A stretch of DNA of 64,000 nt from Streptomyces sp. BV286 (GTDB lineage: Bacteria > Actinomycetota > Actinomycetes > Streptomycetales > Streptomycetaceae): contig NZ_JAHRIB010000178.1 of the NCBI RefSeq assembly GCF_019090165.1, positions 1 to 64,000 on the forward strand. Reading direction: 5' to 3'. Within the stretch, counting starts at the first letter, position 1. Every line of letters begins with the position of its first letter. Below are positions 51,491-59,826 of this stretch, piece by piece. The position numbers were made by a program, and so were the translations under genes. Below the pieces are notes generated by a model that was not told the DNA's origin, did no database searches, and saw nothing but the letters and a program-made list of their open reading frames with translations.

Positions 51491-52597
51491 GTGGTGGGCG
51501 CGGTGGGGCGTGAGGCGGCGGGCGGGATGCGCGGGTGGCGCGCGGCGACCGAGGACGCGCTGTACGGGCCCCGCGGTTTCTACCGTCGGCCCGAGGGGCC
51601 CGCAGGGCATTTCCGCACCTCGGTGCACGCGTCACCGCTGTTCGCGCGGGCCGTGGCCCGTCTGCTCGGCCTCGTCGACGAGGCGCTCGCCCACCCCGCC
51701 GAACTCGCCTTCGTCGACATGGGCGCGGGGCGTGGCGAGCTGGTGACCGGCGTCCTGCGGGCGCTTCCGGCCGACGTGGCGGCCCGGGTGCGCGGGTACG
51801 CGGTCGAGCGGGCCGCCCGCCCCGCCGGTCTCGATCACCGGATCGAGTGGCTGCCTGAGCCTCCGCCGGGTGTGACGGGTCTCATGTTCGCCAACGAGTG
51901 GCTCGACAACGTGCCGCTGGACGTGGCCGAGGTGGACGCCCACGGGGTGCCGCGCCTCGTCCTCGTGGGCCCGGACGGGACGGAGTGTCTCGGCGGGCCG
52001 GTGCGGGGAGCGGACGCGGCGTGGCTGCGGAGGTGGTGGCCGCTCACGGGCACGGCCGACGACCCGGCCCCCGCCGAAAGGCCCGCCCCCGAGGGGCTCT
52101 TCGCCGGGGACTCTCCCTCCGAAGGGCTCCGTGCCGAGATCGGTCTGCCCAGGGACACCGCCTGGGCGTCGGCCGTGGCCGGGCTCGGCCGCGGTCTCGC
52201 CGTCGCCGTCGACTACGGGCACAGCGCGGGAGCGCGACCGCCGTTCGGCACGCTGACGGGGTTCAGGGAGGGCCGCGGGACCGCGCCCGTGCCGGACGGC
52301 TCCTGCGACATCACCGCGCATGTGGCGCTGGACGCGTGCCTGCTGCCCGGGGGTCGGCTGCTGAGCCAGCGGGAGGCCCTGCGCGCGCTGGGAGTGAGCG
52401 GGGAGAGGCCGCCCGCGTCCCTGGCCGCCACGGACCCCGCGGGCTATGTACGGGCCCTCGCGGCCGCGGGCGAGGCAGCCGAGCTGACCGCCCGGGGCGG
52501 GCTGGGCGACTTCGGCTGGCTGCTGCAGCCGGTCGGCGTCACGGACCCGCTGGCGGGCGGGGAGCGGCTGCCCAGCGCGCACCGCCCTTCCGGGTAG
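51491..52597 (+). CDS. MidA/NDUFAF7-type SAM-dependent protein methyltransferase
   Basis: The 368-residue product belongs to the DUF185/MidA family. It has the SAM-binding motif FVDMGAGRGELV, the family motif FANEWLDNVPLDV, and AVDYGHSAG near 235. In mitochondria NDUFAF7 methylates an Arg of NDUFS2, the complex I subunit homologous to NuoD. Here the neighbouring convergent gene encodes a NuoD-type protein, which makes the same partnership likely. Starts at GTG 51491 and 51494 are both near GGAGAG. Confidence 0.85.
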   Translation: MVGAVGREAAGGMRGWRAATEDALYGPRGFYRRPEGPAGHFRTSVHASPLFARAVARLLGLVDEALAHPAELAFVDMGAGRGELVTGVLRALPADVAARVRGYAVERAARPAGLDHRIEWLPEPPPGVTGLMFANEWLDNVPLDVAEVDAHGVPRLVLVGPDGTECLGGPVRGADAAWLRRWWPLTGTADDPAPAERPAPEGLFAGDSPSEGLRAEIGLPRDTAWASAVAGLGRGLAVAVDYGHSAGARPPFGTLTGFREGRGTAPVPDGSCDITAHVALDACLLPGGRLLSQREALRALGVSGERPPASLAATDPAGYVRALAAAGEAAELTARGGLGDFGWLLQPVGVTDPLAGGERLPSAHRPSG

Positions 52598-52661
52598 CGG
52601 CGCGTCCTCCCGACGCCGGCCTTCGGCCGTCGGCTGCCGCGAGCAGGCGCAGGCGGCCGAT

Positions 52662-52745
52662 CGTCGACCGCCTGCTGCCGACCGTCTGCCGTCGACCACC
52701 TGCCGTCGACCACCTGCCGTCGACGAACAGCTGTCGACTACTTGT
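52662..52745. repeat. 14-base minisatellite ending in nuoD
   Basis: Six units of CGTCGACCACCTGC-like sequence lie head to tail with a strict 14-base period. Two central units are identical; the outer ones have one to five changes. Each of five units keeps GTCGAC. The last unit runs into the stop codon of the NuoD gene. Confidence 0.85.
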
Positions 52746-53898
52746 CGATGTCCCCGACCACGAAGAACAGCGACCCCAGGATCGCCACCATGTCCGCGAC
52801 CAGGGTGCCCGGCAGCAGCTCGGTGAGCGCCTGGATGTTGTTGTACGAGGCCGACCGCAGCTTGAGCCGGTACGGGGTCTTCTCACCCTTGCTGACGAGG
52901 TAGTAGCCGTTGATGCCCAGAGGGTTCTCGGTCCAGGCGTACGTGTGGCCCTCGGGTGCCTTCAGGACCTTGGGGAGCCGCTGGTTGATCGGGCCGGGCG
53001 GCAGCTCCGCGATCCGGTCAAGGCAGGCGTCGGCGAGGTCGAGCGCGTTGTGGGTCTGCTCCAGGAGGCACTCGAAGCGGGCCAGGCAGTCGCCCTCCTC
53101 GCGCATGACGACCTTCAGGGTGTCCTGGAGCTCTCCGTACGCGAGGTACGGCTCGTCCCGGCGCAGGTCGAAGTCGACCCCGGAGGCACGGGCGATGGGA
53201 CCGCTCACCCCGTACGCGTGCACGGCCTCCGGGGAGAGGACGCCCACATTCCTCGTACGTCCGCGGAAGATCTCGTTGCCGAGCACCAGGCCGTCGAAGC
53301 GGTCCATGCGGGAGCGCACTCCGGAAACGGCCGCACGCGCGCGCGTGGTCCACCCGGCGGGCAGGTCCTCCTTGAGGCCGCCGACCCGGTTGAACATGTA
53401 GTGCATGCGCCCGCCGGAGATCTCCTCCATGACGTGCTGGAGCTCCTCGCGCTCCGTGAACGCGTAGAAGATCGGGGTGATCCCGCCCAGTTCGAGGGGG
53501 TACGAGCCCAGGAACATCAGGTGGTTCAGGACCCGGTTCAGCTCCGCGAGCAGCGTGCGGGTCCACACCGCGCGCGGGGGCACCTCCATGCCGAGCATCC
53601 GCTCCACACCGAGGACCACGCCCAGCTCGTTCGAGAACGCGGAGAGCCAGTCGTGGCGGTTGGCCAGCATGATGATCTGACGGTAGTCGCGCGCCTCGAA
53701 GAGCTTCTCGGCGCCGCGGTGCATGTAGCCGATCACCGGCTCCGCGTGCTGGATCCGCTCCCCGTCGAGGACGAGCCTCAGCCGCAGTACGCCGTGTGTG
53801 GACGGGTGCTGGGGGCCGATGTTGAGCACCATGTCGGTGCTCTCGGCAGCGCCGCCGACACCGACCGTGGTCTCTGTGGGACCCGTCGTAGGAGTCAT
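52738..53898 (-). CDS. NuoD-type NADH dehydrogenase subunit (second copy, NuoD2)
   Basis: The 386-residue product is a complete 49-kDa (NDUFS2/NuoD) subunit. Quinone-site motifs are GPQHPSTHGVLRL and EPVIGYMHRGAEKL; others are ANRHDWLSAF, FTEREELQ and YLVSKGEKTPYRLKLR. No other nuo genes are nearby, so this is an isolated paralogue. It probably pairs with orphan subunits elsewhere or replaces NuoD under some conditions. The ATG at 53898 is 31 bp from the divergent PH-domain gene. Confidence 0.92.
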   Translation of the reverse strand: MTPTTGPTETTVGVGGAAESTDMVLNIGPQHPSTHGVLRLRLVLDGERIQHAEPVIGYMHRGAEKLFEARDYRQIIMLANRHDWLSAFSNELGVVLGVERMLGMEVPPRAVWTRTLLAELNRVLNHLMFLGSYPLELGGITPIFYAFTEREELQHVMEEISGGRMHYMFNRVGGLKEDLPAGWTTRARAAVSGVRSRMDRFDGLVLGNEIFRGRTRNVGVLSPEAVHAYGVSGPIARASGVDFDLRRDEPYLAYGELQDTLKVVMREEGDCLARFECLLEQTHNALDLADACLDRIAELPPGPINQRLPKVLKAPEGHTYAWTENPLGINGYYLVSKGEKTPYRLKLRSASYNNIQALTELLPGTLVADMVAILGSLFFVVGDIDK

Positions 53899-53929
53899 GG
53901 GGACAGTGTCCCGTACGTACGCTTGCGGC

Positions 53930-54445
53930 ATGGAGACGGGGACCTCGGAGAACACGGGGCAGACAGCGGGGCGGACGGCGAACGAGCCGGTGTGGATCGG
54001 GCTGCCGCCGGGGCTGCTGAGAATGCGACGGCTGTTGCTGGTGGTGTGGCTGGGTCTGCTGAGCGTCGGTACGGCCCTGCTGCTCGGCCTGCTGGCCGGG
54101 CCCGGCTGGGCGGCCTTCGCCCTGCTGCCGCTGGCGGTGCTGCTGTGGGGCTGGCCGATGCTGGGACGCAACTGGCGTTCCTGGCGGTACGCCGAGCGGG
54201 CGGACGACCTGCTGATCAGCCGGGGTGTCCTGTGGCGCGAGGAGACCGTGGTGCCGTACGGGCGCATGCAGCTGGTCGAGGTCACCTCCGGTCCCGTCGA
54301 GCGGCATTTCGGGCTGTCGAGTGTGCAGCTGCACACGGCCGCCGCGGCGACGGACGCCCGCATTCCGGGGCTCATCCCGGCGGAGGCGGAACGATTGCGC
54401 GACCGGCTGACGGAGCTGGGCGAGGCCCGATCGGCGGGGCTGTGA
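53930..54445 (+). CDS. Bacterial PH-domain membrane protein (YdbS-like)
   Basis: The 171-residue product has two membrane helices (about residues 37-55 and 57-75) followed by a bPH_2/YdbS-like domain (DDLLISRGVLWREETVVPYG, LVEVTSGPVERHFGLSSVQL). Its stop overlaps the next gene's GTG (GTGA), so the two are coupled. The Bacillus YdbS/YdbT pair protects against certain bacteriocins. The role here is unknown. Confidence 0.88.
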   Translation: METGTSENTGQTAGRTANEPVWIGLPPGLLRMRRLLLVVWLGLLSVGTALLLGLLAGPGWAAFALLPLAVLLWGWPMLGRNWRSWRYAERADDLLISRGVLWREETVVPYGRMQLVEVTSGPVERHFGLSSVQLHTAAAATDARIPGLIPAEAERLRDRLTELGEARSAGL

Positions 54446-55923
54446 CGACGCCACCGGACGCCCCCAAGGACGTACGCGAAGAACCCGGTCCGGACGGTCC
54501 GGCACAGGAAGCGGTCGAGGTCGGGGCCGGGGTCGGGGCCGCACCGGAAGAGGTGGGCACCTCAGGCACCGCAGGCACCCCGAGGGGAGGGGACCGGACC
54601 GGACCCGTACCGGGTGAGGCAGAGAAGGACGCTCCCGCATTGCGTGAGCGACGTTTGCATCCCGTGACGCCGCTGCGCCGAGCGTGGGCGCCGGTCGCCG
54701 TGATCGCCGGATGGGCCGTGCACGACCCCGACCAGGCACAGCGGCAGCTGACGCGGCTCACCACGGCCACCCTGCTGGCCGCCCTCGCCGCGGCCGTCCT
54801 GGGGGCCGCCCTCTACGGCTTTCTGAGCTGGTGGTTCACGCACTTCGCGGTGACCGACACCGAACTGCGCATCCGTACGGGCCTGGTGTTCCGCCGCACC
54901 GCGCACATCCGGCTCGAACGGATCCAGGCCGTCGACGTCACCCAGCCGCTGCTGGCCCGCGTGGCCGGCGTCGCCAAACTCAAACTCGACGTCGTCGGGA
55001 CCGACAAGAAGGACGAGCTGGCCTATCTGGGCCAGGAGGAGGCCCGGGTCCTGCGGGCCGAACTGCTCGCCAGGGCCGCCGGTTTCGCGCCCGAGACCGC
55101 CCACGAGGTGGGCGAGGCACCGGTCCGGCAACTGCTGCACGTACCGGCCGGGGTCCTCGCCGTCTCGCTGGTCCTGACCGGGGCCACCTGGGCGACGCTG
55201 GCCGCCGCACTCGTCGTACCGGCGCTGCTGTGGTTCGCCACCCACAGCGTGTGGACGGTCCTCGCGACGGCGCTGCCCCTGCTCGGCGCGGCGGGCGCGA
55301 GCAGTGTGGGCCGGTTCGTCGCCGAGTACGACTGGACCGTCGGCGATTCCCCCGACGGGCTCCGCATCGACCACGGGCTGCTCGACCGCGCGCACGAGAC
55401 GGTGCCGCCCGGCCGCGTGCAGACCGTACGCGTCGTCGAGCCGCTGCTCTGGCGGCGGCGCGGCTGGGTCCGGGTCGAGCTGGACGTGGCGGGTTCGTCC
55501 AACTCCGTGCTCGTACCGGTCGCTCCGCGCGAGGTCGCCGAGTCGGTGATCGCGCGCGTGCTGCCGGGAGTGAGCGTGCCGACCGCGCTGTCGCGGCCGC
55601 CCCGTCGCGCGGCCTGGTGCGTGCCGTTCTGGTGGCGGGGCTACGGGCTCGCCGTGACCGACACCGTCTTCGTGGCCCGGCACGGGCTGCTGCGCCGCAG
55701 TGTCGCGCTCGTGCCGCACGCCAAGGTGCAGAGCGTGCGCCTGGAGCAGGGGCCGTGGCAGCGTCACAAGGGGCTCGCCGACGTCCGGGTGGACACGGGG
55801 GCCAACAAGACGGTGACGGCCCGGCTGCGGGACGCCTCGGAGGCGGCCGAGCTGCTGTACGCGCAGGCGGACCGGTCGCACACCGGACGCCGGGAGGCCC
55901 TGCCGGACCGCTGGATGGCGTGA
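54442..55923 (+). CDS. PH-domain membrane protein (YdbT-like)
   Basis: The 493-residue product has an acidic Pro/Gly-rich N-terminal tail of about 90 residues, then four or more membrane helices and two to three bPH_2 domains (DTELRIRTGLVFRRTAHIRL, RIDHGLLDRAHETVPPGRVQ, DTVFVARHGLLRRSVALVPH). It is the larger partner of the upstream gene, start codon overlapping. Together they match the YdbS-YdbT layout. A hairpin at 55922-55950 follows. Confidence 0.9.
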   Translation: MTTPPDAPKDVREEPGPDGPAQEAVEVGAGVGAAPEEVGTSGTAGTPRGGDRTGPVPGEAEKDAPALRERRLHPVTPLRRAWAPVAVIAGWAVHDPDQAQRQLTRLTTATLLAALAAAVLGAALYGFLSWWFTHFAVTDTELRIRTGLVFRRTAHIRLERIQAVDVTQPLLARVAGVAKLKLDVVGTDKKDELAYLGQEEARVLRAELLARAAGFAPETAHEVGEAPVRQLLHVPAGVLAVSLVLTGATWATLAAALVVPALLWFATHSVWTVLATALPLLGAAGASSVGRFVAEYDWTVGDSPDGLRIDHGLLDRAHETVPPGRVQTVRVVEPLLWRRRGWVRVELDVAGSSNSVLVPVAPREVAESVIARVLPGVSVPTALSRPPRRAAWCVPFWWRGYGLAVTDTVFVARHGLLRRSVALVPHAKVQSVRLEQGPWQRHKGLADVRVDTGANKTVTARLRDASEAAELLYAQADRSHTGRREALPDRWMA

Positions 55924-55950
55924 GGGCAGCGGCTGTTCGCCACTGCCCTC
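55922..55950. terminator. Terminator between PH-domain gene and coiled-coil gene
   Basis: GAGGGCAG (55922-55929) pairs perfectly with CTGCCCTC (55943-55950) in the gap between convergent genes. Confidence 0.55.
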
Positions 55951-55983
55951 GTGTCACCTGTGGGTACGTCCGGCTCTCGCGGG

Positions 55984-57987
55984 CTAGGAGACCGCGCTCC
56001 GCAGCTCCGCCACGTCGATCTGTTCCGTCTCGTCGTGGGCGGTCAGGTCGATGACCTGACCGACCCCGCGGGACTCCTCGCCCGCGGGCCTGAACCCGGC
56101 CTCGGACTCGGCCTTGTGGAGCGCGAGCGCCTCCTGGCCCACCACGTCGGCGAGGTCCTCGTTCTGCACGGCCTCCAGCGCCTCGGCGCCCTTCTGCGTA
56201 CCGAAGAAGTCGAAGCCGCCCTCGACGGAGGGGCGCGCGGGGGTGGCGGGTACGACCGCGACGGCGGTGGGCACGGTGAAGTGTCCGGCGGGGCGCCGGG
56301 GCCGCGCGGCGGGCGTCAGCGCGGCCGCGCTCGTCGGGGACGGACCCTCTTCGGCCGCGGGCGGCTCCTGTACGCGGGCCACCTCCGACGGGGTGGGCCG
56401 CGCGAGGGCGGTGCCCGACGGCGGCTGCGGCTCGGTGGCGGGCGTCTGCGCGTGCGCGGTGTCCGTCTCGGCGGCCGGCCTGGCAACGGGAGCGGGCCGG
56501 GGCGTCGCACGGCTCGCGGTGGCCTGCAGGGACGTCACGCCGATGGCGGCGGTCGCCGCGGTCGAGCGCTCGTGCCCGCCGACCGCCTCGGGCTTCCCCC
56601 GCGTCTCGCCCTCCTGCCGGGGCTCGCCCTCGGACTGGGCCGTCATCGTGCCCCCCGCCGCGGACGCGCCCTTCGCCGAACCACCGGGCCGGGGCGCGCC
56701 CTTGCCGGGGCCGCCGGGCGGGGGCGAACCCTTCCGGGCACCGCCCTTCGCGGCAGTCCGCTTGGCCGGACCGCTCTGCGGAGAGGCGGGCGGCGTCGCG
56801 CCACCGGCCCCGGGGCCACCGGTGTCCGGTCCGTCCGTGACCGGGCCGTCCTGCGCCGAACCACCCTCGACGGACGAGGAGTCGGCTGCCTCGGCCCCGG
56901 CGCGCTCGGACTCGGCACCGGCATCCGCGGCGACCTTGGCGGCATCCGCGGCCTCGGCCCCGACCCCGGCTGTCGTCGGGGAATCGTCCTGGGTGGAGCC
57001 GTTCCGCGTGGAACCGTCCGTCGCGGCGTCGTCCGCCAGCAGGGCGTCCAGCGCCGAAGCGACCGGCGCGGGAGCCTCCGGAGGAGTGGCATTCGGAGCA
57101 GTGGCGTCCGGTACGGGGCCCGTCTCCTCCGTCGCGCCTTCGGCGGTGGCATCGTGATCGGACGCGGACTCGGACTCGGACACGGAACCGCGCTCGGACT
57201 CGGACTCGGACTCGGACTCGGACTCGGACTCGGACTCGGACTCGGCCAAAGTCTCGTCCCCGGACTCGGTCCCGGTTCCGGTCCCGTTCTCGGCCGTGCC
57301 GTCCGCCGGAGCCGCGGTGCCGACAGCGCCTGCGGTGACCGCTCCCGCCAGCCTGTCCAGGGCCGCGTTGGCCCGTACGTAGAGAACCGAGGCCGCGGAG
57401 GACGCCGCGAGGGCCGCCTGAACCGTCGCCGCCGTCGCCTCGGGCACTACCGCCTCGGTCGCCGTGTCGGCGGACCCGCCGGAAGCCGGTGCCCCGTCCG
57501 CCGCGGCGGCCGGCAACGCCGGGACCGGAGTGGTCGTCTCTATCTCAAGAAGTCGTCGGTTCTCCAGCGCGGTGGCCCGCTCGGTCTCCGCCGTGGCGTA
57601 CCGCCGCAGCAGCGCCGCGTGTTCGTTGCGCAGCCCGGCCAGCTCGGCCCGCTTGGCACGGAGTCGTTGTTCCAGCTTGGTGCGCAGTTCGCGCGACTCG
57701 TCCAGGTCGCTCTCGAGTTCGGCGACCCGCTCCTCGAAACGCCACTCGTCGCTCGCCCGTCCGCGGACGAGATCCGCGACGCGTCTGCCCGCCGACGCGT
57801 CCCAGCGACGCATCACGACCGCGCCCACGACAGCCGTCACCGCGGCGCCCGCGGCCAGCCCGCGGAGCACCAGTGGTTCGGAGAAAAGCCATGGCCCCAC
57901 GGCGCAGACGACGGAGACGCCTGCGATCGCCGAGGGGGGCAACAGCCGGTGCAGCGGTGGGGAATGGCGGTGACGTCCTCGTGGCAT
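55984..57987 (-). CDS. Coiled-coil membrane protein with Ser-Glu repeat
   Basis: The function is not recognised. The 667-residue product has two membrane helices near residues 20-55 and a coiled coil (about 85-145: ERVAELESDLDESRELRTKL). A very long Ala/Pro/Thr/Gly-rich region follows, including ESESESES about residues 245-260, and then a short folded C terminus (GGFDFFGTQKGAEALEAVQN). The organisation suggests a cell-envelope or cytoskeleton-linked protein. The ATG at 57987 is preferred over 58050. Confidence 0.78.
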   Translation of the reverse strand: MPRGRHRHSPPLHRLLPPSAIAGVSVVCAVGPWLFSEPLVLRGLAAGAAVTAVVGAVVMRRWDASAGRRVADLVRGRASDEWRFEERVAELESDLDESRELRTKLEQRLRAKRAELAGLRNEHAALLRRYATAETERATALENRRLLEIETTTPVPALPAAAADGAPASGGSADTATEAVVPEATAATVQAALAASSAASVLYVRANAALDRLAGAVTAGAVGTAAPADGTAENGTGTGTESGDETLAESESESESESESESESERGSVSESESASDHDATAEGATEETGPVPDATAPNATPPEAPAPVASALDALLADDAATDGSTRNGSTQDDSPTTAGVGAEAADAAKVAADAGAESERAGAEAADSSSVEGGSAQDGPVTDGPDTGGPGAGGATPPASPQSGPAKRTAAKGGARKGSPPPGGPGKGAPRPGGSAKGASAAGGTMTAQSEGEPRQEGETRGKPEAVGGHERSTAATAAIGVTSLQATASRATPRPAPVARPAAETDTAHAQTPATEPQPPSGTALARPTPSEVARVQEPPAAEEGPSPTSAAALTPAARPRRPAGHFTVPTAVAVVPATPARPSVEGGFDFFGTQKGAEALEAVQNEDLADVVGQEALALHKAESEAGFRPAGEESRGVGQVIDLTAHDETEQIDVAELRSAVS
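57168..57244. repeat. Hexamer tandem repeat (GGACTC) coding Ser-Glu
   Basis: GGACTC is repeated about 12 times with one interruption near 57180. On the coding strand it reads GAGTCC and makes alternating Glu and Ser. The frame is kept by unit loss or gain. Confidence 0.85.
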
Positions 57988-58500
57988 GGCCAGAAACTTA
58001 CCGCGCGTAGGCGAATCATGGTGCCCCGCGTGGCAAAAACGCAGCCACACCGAAACCTTCTCACCGCCCCTTCACCGGACAATCCCCGCACCACCCGCTC
58101 CCGGCCCACCACTTCGGCCCGGCACCGGCACTCGCAGCGGTCGCACGCCGTCCGCCGATTCCCGTCCGGCACCCGGCGCCCTTACCCGCCACCACTCCTT
58201 GATCGACCCCTTCTCCGCCAGGCGCGCCTTCGGGTACGCCCTCGGGGGCTCCCCTGGATCTGACCTGGCCTCTTCCGCTGTTCCGGGGCTTCTCGTCGTT
58301 CTCCCGCATTGCCACCGAGCGCGGTCCGGGCATTGCCGTCGACTGCGGTCCCGGTCTTGCGGCCGGACTTCCCGAGATCCGAAAAGCGTCTTCGTGCCGG
58401 GAATTCCGCGGGAGCCGCCGCGTATTCACGTGCGGAGCCGATCGCGCGCTTACGGGCCGGTCGCGTCGATTCCCCGGCCCGGCCGCATGCCGGGCCGCCG
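57988..58500. other. Intergenic region upstream of the coiled-coil gene
   Basis: No gene is supported; the frames here are short and uneven in codon use. A strong hairpin at its right end is listed separately. A moderately A+T-rich patch at 58020-58040 may hold the promoter of the minus-strand gene. Confidence 0.5.
58475..58497 (-). terminator. Terminator of the esterase gene
   Basis: CGGCCCGGC (58475-58483) pairs perfectly with GCCGGGCCG (58489-58497) around CGCAT, just after the stop of the minus-strand esterase gene. Confidence 0.75.
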
Positions 58501-59625
58501 TCAGCGGTCGCTCAGCCGTCCGCTCAGCCACTGGAGGGTCGCCGGGATCTCCCGCCGCCAGGTGTTGAAGTTGTGCCCTCCGCTGTCGAGGATGATCGAC
58601 GAGATCCGGGTCGGTTTCTTCGCCTTGACCAGGTCGATGAACCGCAGCGTCTCCCCGTAGTTGTTCTCGCCCTGCCTGCTGCTGCTGACGAGCAGTGAGG
58701 TGTCGGGCGCGGGCCTGTGCCCGAGGTACCACATCAGGTCGGCGCTGTTGCGCAACTCCTCGTCCCCATGGAAGAGATCACCGGTCGTGGGGTCGGTCGC
58801 CGCCTTGTAGTACGGGGAGAGGCCCGCCCCGGCCGCGTACGTCCGCGGATGGTGGACCGCGAGCTTCAGCGCGCAGTAACCGCCCGTCGAGTCACCGACG
58901 ATGCCCCAGCTCCCGGGCTTCTTGCCCACCCTGTAGTGATGTGACACGGCGTCGGGGAGGTCCCTGGCGAAGAACGACTCGGTCTGCGGTCCGCCGGGGA
59001 CGTCCACGCACTCGGTGTCCCGCGGGGGCGCGACGGTGGGCCGCATCATGACCAGGATCATCGGCTGCATCCTGCCGTCCTTGGCCAGCGCGTGGGCGGT
59101 CTGCGGATAGTGCAGGCCCTTGATCAGCGCCTCCGCGGTGCCCGGATAGCCGGTGAGCACGACAGCGGCCGGGAAGGTGCGGGTCCGGTACTGCGGCTGG
59201 AAGTACTCCGGCGGCAGATAGACGTACGCGGGACTGGCGATGTGGGTCCGCCGGCCCACGATGTCGACCTTCTGGAGCTGGCCGCCGATCTGCGGACGTG
59301 CCCCGCCGGACACGTTGACCTGCCGGGTGTCGACCACCTGGAGCGGCCCGGCCGTGCCCCCCGCGTCGTGGTCGACCACGATCCCCTGACCGGACTCCTG
59401 GCCGAAGAGGTCGGCCCAGCTCGCGTAGAACCCGAACGCCTGGTTGGCGCCGATGCCGACCGACGCGAAGACCAGGACCTGAGTGACCGCCAGCAGACCG
59501 ATCCGGCCTGCCACCGCACGCCAGTTGCGGCCCGCGAGACGCGGCCAGAACCACACCGTGCCGACGAACAGCAGCACCGCGAAGAGGATCACCAGTGCCA
59601 GCACCTTGTTGCTCGTGAGACCCAT
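58501..59625 (-). CDS. Membrane-anchored esterase (esterase D/antigen 85-like)
   Basis: The 374-residue product has two or so N-terminal membrane helices (residues 8-28 and 42-64), then an alpha/beta-hydrolase of the esterase D/Ag85 group. The nucleophile Ser is in GDSTGGYC, the catalytic His in GGHNFNTW, and the oxyanion region near LTGYPGTAEALI. It acts outside the membrane and may transfer or hydrolyse acyl esters. The ATG at 59625 is preferred over 59664. It is divergent from the MprF-like gene. Confidence 0.88.
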   Translation of the reverse strand: MGLTSNKVLALVILFAVLLFVGTVWFWPRLAGRNWRAVAGRIGLLAVTQVLVFASVGIGANQAFGFYASWADLFGQESGQGIVVDHDAGGTAGPLQVVDTRQVNVSGGARPQIGGQLQKVDIVGRRTHIASPAYVYLPPEYFQPQYRTRTFPAAVVLTGYPGTAEALIKGLHYPQTAHALAKDGRMQPMILVMMRPTVAPPRDTECVDVPGGPQTESFFARDLPDAVSHHYRVGKKPGSWGIVGDSTGGYCALKLAVHHPRTYAAGAGLSPYYKAATDPTTGDLFHGDEELRNSADLMWYLGHRPAPDTSLLVSSSRQGENNYGETLRFIDLVKAKKPTRISSIILDSGGHNFNTWRREIPATLQWLSGRLSDR

Positions 59626-59728
59626 GAGCTGTTCCTGCCTGCGCTTTCCGACCGGTGGCCGCACCGATTCCTCACGGCGCCTTGCCCCGGTCTTTCCTTG
59701 CCCTTTGACGCGGTTTTCCGGAAGGGAG

Positions 59729-59756
59729 TGAACCTGACTCCCTGTGACACCGTCCT
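59729..59756 (+). promoter_or_regulatory. SigE-like promoter of the MprF-like gene
   Basis: TGAACC (59729-59734) and CGTCCT (59751-59756), 16 bases apart, match the SigE consensus (GGAAC, N16, CGTC) except for one -35 base. The MprF-like gene is reported, from memory, as a SigE target in S. coelicolor (SCO3397). The sigE gene is in the same window. Confidence 0.7.
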
Positions 59757-59826
59757 AGAGGGCGCAATGTCGCCGGATGCCGGATTGGCACCGGATTCAA
59801 GGTCTCTCGCGGAACAACGGGATGCG

